Origin: Chitinophagaceae bacterium UBA3961 | GTDB lineage: Bacteria; Bacteroidota; Bacteroidia; Chitinophagales; Chitinophagaceae | DNA: 9,114 nucleotides | Direction: 5' to 3' | Assembly: GCA_002385265.1 (NCBI GenBank) | Contig: DGDD01000166.1 | Coordinates: 1 to 9,114, forward strand | Shown here: positions 1 through 4,949 of the stretch, in pieces | Layout: each line of letters opens with the position of its first letter | Position numbering within the stretch: the stretch's first letter is position 1 | Position numbers and translations under genes: made by a program | The notes under the pieces: model-generated | The model's input: the letters and a program-made list of their open reading frames with translations, nothing else | Databases searched by the model: none | Told to the model about the DNA's origin: nothing

Positions 1-303
1 AAAAGAATTCTTACGAAAGCAAAAGGATATTACGGAAAACGTAAAAACGTATATACAGTTGCGAAAAACATCGTAGAAAAAGGTCAAACTTATGCTTACG
101 TTGGTCGCAAATTGAAGAAAAGAGAATACCGTGCTTTGTGGATCGCTCGTATCAACGCCGCAGTTCGTGAAGAAGGAATGACCTACTCTGAATTCATCCA
201 CAAATTGAATCAGAAAGGAATTACCCTCGATCGTAAGATGCTCGCTGACATCGCAATGAACAATCCAGAGAGCTTCAAGTCATTGGTTGCTTCTGTTAAA
301 TAA
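1..303 (+). CDS. rplT: 50S ribosomal protein L20, C-terminal part (5' end outside window)
   Basis: This is the 3' part of the gene for large-subunit protein L20, which binds 23S rRNA early in 50S assembly. The reading frame is open from base 1, so the visible part is 100 residues and roughly the first 14-15 are missing compared with the usual length of about 114. The visible protein is rich in Lys and Arg and has the family landmarks: [16 protein letters not shown] near its start, [24 protein letters not shown] in the middle, and the C-terminal [20 protein letters not shown]. In many bacteria the gene follows infC and rpmI; those would lie to the left and cannot be seen. An ATG-like internal start (TTG at 112) is not the real start because L20 homology continues upstream of it. 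A strong terminator follows directly. Identification is near certain. Confidence 0.97.
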   Translation, partial: KRILTKAKGYYGKRKNVYTVAKNIVEKGQTYAYVGRKLKKREYRALWIARINAAVREEGMTYSEFIHKLNQKGITLDRKMLADIAMNNPESFKSLVASVK

Positions 304-322
304 GCAATTGAGAAGATATAAC

Positions 323-360
323 AAAAAAACCGGCAGAATTCTGTCGGTTTTTTTGTTTTT
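323..360 (+). terminator. Rho-independent terminator of the rplT transcript
   Basis: A GC-rich 7-bp stem (330-336 with 341-347, one G-U pair, loop AATT) is flanked by an A-run at 323-329 that can extend the stem into a T-run (348-354, then G and five more T). It begins 20 bases after the rplT stop. This is a textbook intrinsic terminator for the plus strand. Confidence 0.93.
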
Positions 361-385
361 AAGACATGCAAAAAATATACTTTTG
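352..385 (+). promoter_or_regulatory. Candidate Bacteroidota-type promoter of the arginine decarboxylase-like gene
   Basis: The octamer TACTTTTG at 378-385 matches the Bacteroidota -7 consensus TAnnTTTG exactly, and TTTG at 352-355 could serve as the -33 element with a 22-base spacer, slightly longer than usual. The -33 element would lie in the T-run of the rplT terminator. Transcription would start near 392, giving a leader of just under 40 bases before the ATG at 430. Confidence 0.6.
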
Positions 386-429
386 TACCCTTAAACAAGG
401 TTCATTCATTTAACCCCATTTTCAGCTTA

Positions 430-1827
430 ATGAATAATACGTACACCGATCTGGTGAAACAAACCTTTAACTTTCCTCAGGAAGGTTTTGAAATACGTGA
501 TAGTCATCTACAATTTAATGGCCTAGACATCAAAGCGCTGATCGATAAATACGGCACTCCCATGAAGTTGACCTATTTACCGAAAATTGGTATGCAAATT
601 CGAAAGGCCAAAAAAATGTTTGCAGATGCTATCAAGAAGCACAAATACGAAGGAGAATACAACTATTGCTATTGCACCAAAAGTTCGCATTTTTCTTTCG
701 TAGTTGAAGAAGCTTTGAAACACGATATTCATCTTGAAACTTCATACGCTTACGATATTGAGATCATTAAGAAACTATACCAGCGTAAAAAGATTACTAA
801 AGACACTTTTATCATTTGCAACGGCTACAAGCAAAAAACTTATACCAGTAGAATTGCAGGTTTATTGAATACAGGCTTTAAAAATGTAATACCGGTACTT
901 GATAACAAAGAAGAACTTCAACAATACAAGAAGTCGGTGAAAGTTCCCTTTAAGTTGGGCATCCGCATTGCCGCAGAAGAAGAGCCTACTTTCCCGTTCT
1001 ATACATCTCGTTTGGGTTTTAGAGCACGCGATGTACTTGAATTTTATGTAGACAAAATTGAAGGCAACGAAGACCGTTTTCAATTGAAAATGCTGCATAT
1101 CTTCTTGAACAAAGGAATTAAAGATGATATCTATTATTGGAGTGAGTTGAACAAGGTAATCAACCTTTATTGCCAATTGAAAAAGATTTGCCCCGAGTTG
1201 GATTCTATCAATATCGGTGGCGGATTCCCGATCAAACACTCTCTAGGATTCGATTATGATTATCAGTTCATGATCAATGAAATTGTACGGAATATTAAGA
1301 GTGTTTGTAAGAAAAACAAAGTACCCATGCCCAATATCTTCACAGAATTTGGCAGTTATACAGTGGGTGAAAGCATGGCGCATATTTACAGCGTGATTGG
1401 CCAGAAAGTACAGAACGATCGTGAGATCTGGTACATGATCGACTCTTCCTTCATCACAACACTTCCCGATACTTGGGGTATCGGAGAGAAATTCCTTATG
1501 CTGCCCATTAATAAATGGGATCAAGATTACCAGCGGGTAGTTCTTGGTGGAATTACTTGCGATAGCCACGACTACTACGATTCAGAAGAACACGTAAACG
1601 AGGTGTTTCTGCCAAAAATAAACGATGGTGACCCTCTCTATCTTGGCTTCTTCCATACCGGTGCTTACCAAGATCAAATCAGTGGATACGGTGGTATTAA
1701 ACACTGTTTGATCCCTTCTCCCAAACATATTATTGTTGGGCACGATAAGAATGGTAAACTCACCGACTGGGTGTATGCCAAAGAACAAACCGCTCAAAGT
1801 ATGCTGAAAATACTTGGATATATGTAA
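430..1827 (+). CDS. speA: Fold-type III PLP-dependent decarboxylase, probably arginine decarboxylase (short Bacteroidota form)
   Basis: A 465-residue cytoplasmic enzyme of the PLP-dependent alanine-racemase-fold decarboxylase family (arginine, ornithine and diaminopimelate decarboxylases). Visible landmarks in order: N-terminal strand with YGTPMKLTYL (41-50); YCYCTKSSHF (79-88), where Lys84 is the likely Schiff-base lysine; SRLGF (193-197); LHIF (222-225); the phosphate-binding glycine run GGGFP (263-267); EFGS (306-309), at the place of the family's EPGR motif; TCDSHDY (376-382), with the catalytic Cys/Asp region of the second domain; and GAY (411-413). From memory, closely similar proteins of about 460 residues in Flavobacteriia and Chitinophagia are annotated as arginine decarboxylase, giving agmatine for polyamine synthesis. 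It is much shorter than E. coli SpeA (over 630). No agmatinase gene follows, so the pathway partner is not visible. Substrate is inferred; the decarboxylase fold is secure. The ATG at 430 has no Shine-Dalgarno, which is normal in this phylum. Confidence 0.85.
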   Translation: MNNTYTDLVKQTFNFPQEGFEIRDSHLQFNGLDIKALIDKYGTPMKLTYLPKIGMQIRKAKKMFADAIKKHKYEGEYNYCYCTKSSHFSFVVEEALKHDIHLETSYAYDIEIIKKLYQRKKITKDTFIICNGYKQKTYTSRIAGLLNTGFKNVIPVLDNKEELQQYKKSVKVPFKLGIRIAAEEEPTFPFYTSRLGFRARDVLEFYVDKIEGNEDRFQLKMLHIFLNKGIKDDIYYWSELNKVINLYCQLKKICPELDSINIGGGFPIKHSLGFDYDYQFMINEIVRNIKSVCKKNKVPMPNIFTEFGSYTVGESMAHIYSVIGQKVQNDREIWYMIDSSFITTLPDTWGIGEKFLMLPINKWDQDYQRVVLGGITCDSHDYYDSEEHVNEVFLPKINDGDPLYLGFFHTGAYQDQISGYGGIKHCLIPSPKHIIVGHDKNGKLTDWVYAKEQTAQSMLKILGYM

Positions 1828-1830
1828 ATT

Positions 1831-1864
1831 TAAATCGGGGATACAAAAAAGTATCCCCGATTTA
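1831..1864. terminator. Perfect 14-bp hairpin between the decarboxylase and NTF2-like genes (terminator or translation-blocking structure)
   Basis: Arms 1831-1844 and 1851-1864 are exact inverted repeats (TAAATCGGGGATAC and its complement) around an all-A loop of six. It starts 4 bases after the decarboxylase stop and ends 3 bases before the ATG at 1868. The hairpin is very stable, but the tract after it is only ATTTAGTT, a weak U-run. It may terminate the upstream transcript partly, act as a 3' stabilising structure, or hide the next gene's ribosome-binding region. The structure is certain; its role is not. Confidence 0.7.
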
Positions 1865-1867
1865 GTT

Positions 1868-2317
1868 ATGAAAAACATATTCTTATCATTGGTATTCTTC
1901 TTGATCTTTGCTTTGAATGCGTCCTCTCAAACTCCCGTTGATTCAGTAAAAGCCACTGTGAACCAACTATTTGAAGCGATGAAAACGGCTAATCCGGCAA
2001 TGCTACTAGATTGTTTTGCGGATTCGGCAATTCTTCAAACCATTGGATCAAAAGCAGGTCAAATTATCATTCGAAATGAAACCAAAGATGCATTTGCCAA
2101 TTCTATCAAACAATTGAAAGCCGGCTCGGCTGATGAACGCATTGAGTTTGCCTCCGTTTTAGTAGACGGAAACCTCGCGAGTGTATGGACTCCTTATAAA
2201 TTCTACTTCAATGGAAATTTTAGTCACTGTGGCGCCAACTCTTTCCAATTGGTTAGAATAGGCGGTAAATGGAAAATTCAATATTTAATTGATACACGCA
2301 GAAGAGACTGTAACTGA
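1868..2317 (+). CDS. Secreted NTF2-like / lumazine-binding-like family protein
   Basis: A 149-residue protein with an N-terminal signal peptide (MKNIFLSLVFFLIFALNASSQ, cleavage near residue 20) followed by one compact NTF2-like alpha+beta domain. The N-terminal helix is VDSVKATVNQLFEAMKTANPAMLLDCFADSAIL (residues 24-56), and the C-terminal strands include SVWTPYKFYFNGNFSHCGANSFQLVR and GGKWKIQYLIDTRRRDC. The WTPYxFYxNGxFSHCG and WKIxYLIDTRR segments are, as I recall them, typical of the Bacteroidota 'nuclear transport factor 2 family / putative lumazine-binding' group, whose physiological role is unknown. The family fold is well supported; ligand or enzymatic activity is not. The frame is open upstream to a TTG at 1814, but that extension overlaps the previous gene and would bury the signal peptide, so ATG 1868 is chosen. 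No strong promoter is visible; a weak candidate lies inside the upstream gene (TTTG 1707-1710, TATTATTG 1728-1735). The gene meets its minus-strand neighbour tail to tail. Confidence 0.85.
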   Translation: MKNIFLSLVFFLIFALNASSQTPVDSVKATVNQLFEAMKTANPAMLLDCFADSAILQTIGSKAGQIIIRNETKDAFANSIKQLKAGSADERIEFASVLVDGNLASVWTPYKFYFNGNFSHCGANSFQLVRIGGKWKIQYLIDTRRRDCN

Positions 2318-2318
2318 T

Positions 2319-3608
2319 CTATCGTTTTACTCGGTACTTCTTGTTCACTTTTGGACTGTTGAAATACTTTTTAATATCTTCTTCCGACATGCCGTTGGTT
2401 AATTCCAGCGGTATGTCTATTAATTGAATTTGAATCTGCTTCAATTCTTCTTTCAATTTGTTGGTCTTCTTAATGATGTCTCCATCTTTTTCTCCAATCA
2501 ACACATTGTCGCGAAGCATATAATCGAGGCGCTTAATGGAAGTGCGTATCAATGAAGCTTGGTTCTGGTCGAATACCTTTTGAGGAGCCACGGCTTCTTT
2601 GATGGGTACTAAACTAACTCCTACACTTGGTAACACTTGACCGGTTTTTTTGGTGCCGTCATTAGTAGATGTAGACAACATGGTGCCGGTCAAAGCCGTA
2701 GTGGAACCAGTAATATCAAAAGTTGTTCTAGTGCTTTTTGTTTTCTTCACATTTTTATCCAATTGGAAGAAGGTATACTGCAACTGAACAATATAAGTGC
2801 TCACATTTTTTACTACTAAATTGTAATCTTGTTGTGCCAAGGGATAATTCAAAGCATCTCTTACTATCAGTTTTACAGTTGCGGTGTCTCTCGCCATGAA
2901 TTTGTTGGATCCTATGAAATTGAGAAGTACAATCTTAACTCTACCTGAATCAGTCTCTTTTACAAAATCATAAGGCGGCGTCCATGTAAATTCATCATCG
3001 CAATGCCGAACCAAAGTGAAGTTCTTCATTGGCGTATTTGCATAAAAAGTAATGCCTTCAATTGGGAAGCTTCCGTTTTCACACTGTACTTTGAAAGATA
3101 TCGTATCGCCTTCATCAGCATATAACACACTGCTTACCGTTGGTTTTACTTTTGAAGGGATGATTTCGGTGTTGTAGAACATGATTGAGAACATCGTGTC
3201 TACCTTATCTTTTGGATTATCAAGATTCTGAACTCCCACGGCTACTTTATATTCGTTGTCATACTTCAACTTGCCGGATAAAAAGAAAGACTTGTCTGCT
3301 TTAAAAGTAAGCAAGCCATTGTCTTTATTGATCTTTAAGCCAATAGGAGAATTTCTTAAATACCAATAGTATTTCGATTGATCTTTGTTGATCTCTAGTT
3401 TGTAATTTAAGGATGAATCTACATGGAGCGTAAAATAAGGGTTGATATTCTTGATTCGGAGTACCGTGTCTGTTGATGTAGGTATAGAGTCAACAGTTTT
3501 ATGGGTTGTGTCCGAAGGATTAACAACTTGTGCTTCTGCATTTATGAAAAAAACAGAAAAAAATACGATCAGAATATTGAGCCGGATAAAGGAAGGATGT
3601 ATTCTCAT
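2319..3608 (-). CDS. Secreted protein with Ig/cadherin-like domains, function unknown
   Basis: A 429-residue protein from ATG 3608; the frame is open further upstream to a GTG at 3638, but the ATG places a normal signal peptide at the N-terminus (MRIHPSFIRLNILIVFFSVF, cleavage near NAEAQ, residue 26-27). Residues about 28-50 are a Ser/Thr-rich linker. Residues about 55-145 look like one beta-sandwich (YYWYLRNSPIGLKINKDNGLLTF, ending YKVAVGVQN). Residues about 150-268 look like a second, with EGDTISFKV and the FTWTP signature (207-211) common to putative Ig/cadherin-like repeats of Bacteroidota surface proteins. Residues 287-325 are Thr/Ser/Lys-rich and probably disordered. The C-terminus (350-429) is charged and helical (LKEELKQIQIQL, DIKKYFNSPKVNKKYRVKR). 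No lipobox or type IX sorting domain is seen, so a periplasmic or secreted location is inferred. I do not recognise the full-length family and assign no function. Confidence 0.8.
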   Translation of the reverse strand: MRIHPSFIRLNILIVFFSVFFINAEAQVVNPSDTTHKTVDSIPTSTDTVLRIKNINPYFTLHVDSSLNYKLEINKDQSKYYWYLRNSPIGLKINKDNGLLTFKADKSFFLSGKLKYDNEYKVAVGVQNLDNPKDKVDTMFSIMFYNTEIIPSKVKPTVSSVLYADEGDTISFKVQCENGSFPIEGITFYANTPMKNFTLVRHCDDEFTWTPPYDFVKETDSGRVKIVLLNFIGSNKFMARDTATVKLIVRDALNYPLAQQDYNLVVKNVSTYIVQLQYTFFQLDKNVKKTKSTRTTFDITGSTTALTGTMLSTSTNDGTKKTGQVLPSVGVSLVPIKEAVAPQKVFDQNQASLIRTSIKRLDYMLRDNVLIGEKDGDIIKKTNKLKEELKQIQIQLIDIPLELTNGMSEEDIKKYFNSPKVNKKYRVKR

Positions 3609-3626
3609 GTTGATATTTAACGGTCG

Positions 3627-3634
3627 TAAAGTTA
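3627..3634 (-). promoter_or_regulatory. Weak candidate -7 element of the Ig-like protein gene
   Basis: On the minus strand TAACTTTA matches TAnnTTTG at all but the last base, about 19 bases before the ATG at 3608. No good -33 TTTG lies at the normal distance; that region is the stem and T-run of the hsp20 terminator. A promoter is needed here because that terminator separates the two minus-strand genes, but this exact site is uncertain. Confidence 0.25.
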
Positions 3635-3642
3635 ACACATAC

Positions 3643-3680
3643 CAAACAAAAAAAACCGTTCTTTTATTAAAAGAACGGTT
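3643..3680 (-). terminator. Rho-independent terminator of hsp20
   Basis: Arms 3654-3665 and 3669-3680 form a perfect 12-bp stem (AACCGTTCTTTT) with a 3-base loop. Read on the minus strand, the stem is followed by a run of T interrupted by one G (3653 down to 3643). It lies about 70 bases beyond the hsp20 stop. A smaller hairpin (AGTATT/AATACT, 3720-3734) lies between the stop and this terminator. Confidence 0.88.
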
Positions 3681-3748
3681 AAAACAAACACATCTGCATG
3701 AAACTAGCGCAGCTCTTTAAGTATTGTAAATACTAATTTTATTAAAAA

Positions 3749-4177
3749 CTATTGCACATTAATTTGTGTAACCTGTTGCGCAATCGGTTGTTTTTTGGGT
3801 AACAGAAGTTTTAGAACACCCTGCTCGTATTTAGCTTGAATTCCATCAGTAGTAATACTGTCATCCAAATAAAAGCTACGTTTGAAGCTGTTATAAGTAA
3901 ATTCTCTACGAATGGTTTTGTAGTTCTCCTGTGTAGCTTCTTGTTTTTTCTCAAACGAAACAACTAATTGACCGTTTTCGATCTTAATTTGAAAATCTTC
4001 TTTGTTTCTACCGGGTGCGTTCAATTCCAAATGATAAGCTTCTGGGGTCTCATGAATGTTTACTGCCGGAAATGATCTTCCCTTATCGGAATAGTTTCCG
4101 GGAAAGCTGTTGAAAAACTCATTGAAAAATAAATCGAAAGGTTTCTGGTTTTTGTTTTGAACTGATACGTGTGACAT
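3749..4177 (-). CDS. Small heat shock protein, Hsp20/alpha-crystallin family
   Basis: A 142-residue ATP-independent holdase chaperone that binds unfolding proteins in the cytoplasm. The short N-terminal arm is Phe-rich (FDLFFNEFFNSF, 14-25), as in sHSPs where this region binds clients. The alpha-crystallin domain runs from about 35 to 128: PAVNIHETPEAYHLELNAPGRNKEDFQIKIENGQLVVSFEKK, then RREFTYNSFKRSFYL, ending in the family hallmark A-x-x-x-x-GVLxLxLPK (115-128). The C-terminal tail carries INV (139-141), fitting the I/V-x-I/V motif that docks onto the neighbouring dimer during oligomer assembly. Length is normal for bacterial class A-like sHSPs. The gene is monocistronic: it has its own terminator and a divergent promoter region shared with the bacilliredoxin gene. 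No CIRCE element is visible upstream, so HrcA control is not suggested. Confidence 0.95.
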   Translation of the reverse strand: MSHVSVQNKNQKPFDLFFNEFFNSFPGNYSDKGRSFPAVNIHETPEAYHLELNAPGRNKEDFQIKIENGQLVVSFEKKQEATQENYKTIRREFTYNSFKRSFYLDDSITTDGIQAKYEQGVLKLLLPKKQPIAQQVTQINVQ

Positions 4178-4274
4178 AGTATTAATTTTTTATGTTTTTA
4201 ATGTTTACGGTTCTATTCGATCAACTTGCATACCATGCCATTTTATTTACCAAATTGCGTCCATTTTGACTGAA

Positions 4275-4308
4275 CAAACCTAATCTCGGGTGTCATTATG
4301 ACGTAAAC
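4275..4308 (-). promoter_or_regulatory. Candidate hsp20 promoter with an embedded palindrome
   Basis: On the minus strand TAGGTTTG (4282 down to 4275) is an exact match to the Bacteroidota -7 element TAnnTTTG. TTTA at 4307-4304 can serve as a -33 element with a 21-base spacer. The predicted transcript would begin near 4268, leaving an unusually long AT-rich leader of about 90 bases before the ATG at 4177. The palindrome GTCATTATGAC (4292-4302) sits wholly inside the spacer. Confidence 0.5.
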
Positions 4309-4335
4309 TAACATAAGGGGGTGTCGTATTGGCGT
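4288..4335. repeat. Imperfect direct repeat (two 17-base copies), candidate operator in the divergent hsp20/bacilliredoxin region
   Basis: Copy 1 (4288-4304, GGGTGTCATTATGACGT) and copy 2 (4319-4335, GGGTGTCGTATTGGCGT) agree at 13 of 17 positions, with identical ends GGGTGTC and CGT. Their starts are 31 bases apart, about three helical turns. Copy 1 contains the perfect palindrome GTCAT-T-ATGAC (4292-4302) and falls between the hsp20 -33 and -7 elements; copy 2 lies just upstream of that promoter and some 55 bases upstream of the bacilliredoxin -7. A regulator-binding role is inference. Confidence 0.45.
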
Positions 4336-4389
4336 TATGATTGATAATTTTCCTTCGGAATTCGAAAACAATGAATTGATAATATCGAT

Positions 4390-4397
4390 TAACTTTG
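4390..4397 (+). promoter_or_regulatory. -7 element of the bacilliredoxin promoter
   Basis: TAACTTTG matches TAnnTTTG exactly. No TTTG is found at the usual -33 distance. Transcription would start near 4404, only about 12 bases before the ATG at 4416. This site also argues against the alternative in-frame TTG start at 4395, which would lie within the promoter element itself. Confidence 0.55.
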
Positions 4398-4415
4398 CCG
4401 TCTAAACTATTAAAA

Positions 4416-4829
4416 ATGTATCCAGAAGAAATAGTAATCCCAATGAAAGAGGAGTTAACCGAGCACGGTTTTACGGAATTATTGACTCCACAAGAAGTAG
4501 ATGATCAGTTGGCAAAGAAAGGAACCACCTTGGTGATGATCAATTCTGTTTGCGGATGTTCAGCAGGAACAGCCCGCCCGGGTGCGATCATGGCAGTGCA
4601 CAATGCTACTAAAAAACCTGACTTCATTACCACAAGTTTCGCGGGATTTGATATTGGTGCTATCAACAGATTACGCGAGCATTTGCTTCCATACCCTCCA
4701 TCTTCACCTGCAATTGCTTTGTTTAAAGATGGACAATTGGTGCATTTCATTGAACGCCACATGATCGAAGGTCGTCCGGCACAAATGATCGCCCATAATT
4801 TAATCGGAGCATTTGAACAGTATTGTTAA
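4416..4829 (+). CDS. BrxA/BrxB family bacilliredoxin
   Basis: A 137-residue thioredoxin-fold protein of the BrxA/BrxB (YphP/YqiW) family. In Bacillus these proteins remove bacillithiol from S-bacillithiolated proteins after oxidative stress. The start MYPEEIVIPMKEEL and the block TLVMINSVCGCSAGTARPGA (residues 38-57), with active-site Cys46-Gly47-Cys48, are diagnostic; PAIALFKDGQLVHFIERHMIEGRPAQMIA follows as in the family, and the protein ends in a Cys (137), which I recall in other members. Length matches the usual 137-145. The frame is open upstream to TTG 4395, but family N-termini begin at MYPEE and the promoter overlaps 4395, so ATG 4416 is chosen. A bacillithiol-type thiol partner in this organism is inferred from the family, not shown here. 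The gene is divergent from hsp20 and closed by its own terminator, suggesting a single-gene stress unit. Confidence 0.95.
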   Translation: MYPEEIVIPMKEELTEHGFTELLTPQEVDDQLAKKGTTLVMINSVCGCSAGTARPGAIMAVHNATKKPDFITTSFAGFDIGAINRLREHLLPYPPSSPAIALFKDGQLVHFIERHMIEGRPAQMIAHNLIGAFEQYC

Positions 4830-4850
4830 TAATGGAAGTTTATTCTAGAT

Positions 4851-4880
4851 AAAAGCCTCTGTAATATACAGAGGCTTTTT
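4851..4880 (+). terminator. Rho-independent terminator of the bacilliredoxin gene
   Basis: A perfect 13-bp stem (4851-4863 with 4867-4879, AAAAGCCTCTGTA and its complement) has a 3-base ATA loop and ends in a five-T run. It begins 21 bases after the stop codon. The A-run on the left gives it a bidirectional look, but no minus-strand gene ends here. Confidence 0.92.
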
Positions 4881-4898
4881 CTGTTGTATAAATGGTGA

Positions 4899-4928
4899 TT
4901 TCCAGCATACTTAAATTCAGTATCTTGT
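4899..4928 (+). promoter_or_regulatory. Weak candidate promoter of lgt
   Basis: TTTC (4899-4902) and TATCTTGT (4921-4928), with an 18-base spacer, resemble the Bacteroidota -33 and -7 elements, the latter at 6 of 8 positions. lgt needs its own promoter because a strong terminator stands just upstream, and this is the best match in the 69-base gap. It is a tentative call. Confidence 0.25.
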
Positions 4929-4949
4929 TGCCTTAAATTAATTGTTGTC

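Noticed and set aside
862..1239. 125-codon open frame on the minus strand inside the decarboxylase gene
   Set aside because: It is the shadow of a conserved coding frame on the plus strand; its translation has no recognisable domain and no promoter precedes it.
1814..1867. 18-codon upstream extension of the NTF2-like gene from TTG 1814
   Set aside because: It overlaps the preceding gene, passes through the hairpin and would place a polar stretch before a clear signal peptide.
3442..3720. 92-codon plus-strand frame spanning the start of the Ig-like protein gene and the hsp20 terminator
   Set aside because: It covers a signal-peptide-coding region and a terminator hairpin of minus-strand genes, and the peptide looks like no protein family.
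4350..4370. GAATTC-centred near-palindrome upstream of the bacilliredoxin gene
   Set aside because: Symmetry does not extend past the six-base core, so it is a chance restriction-site palindrome.
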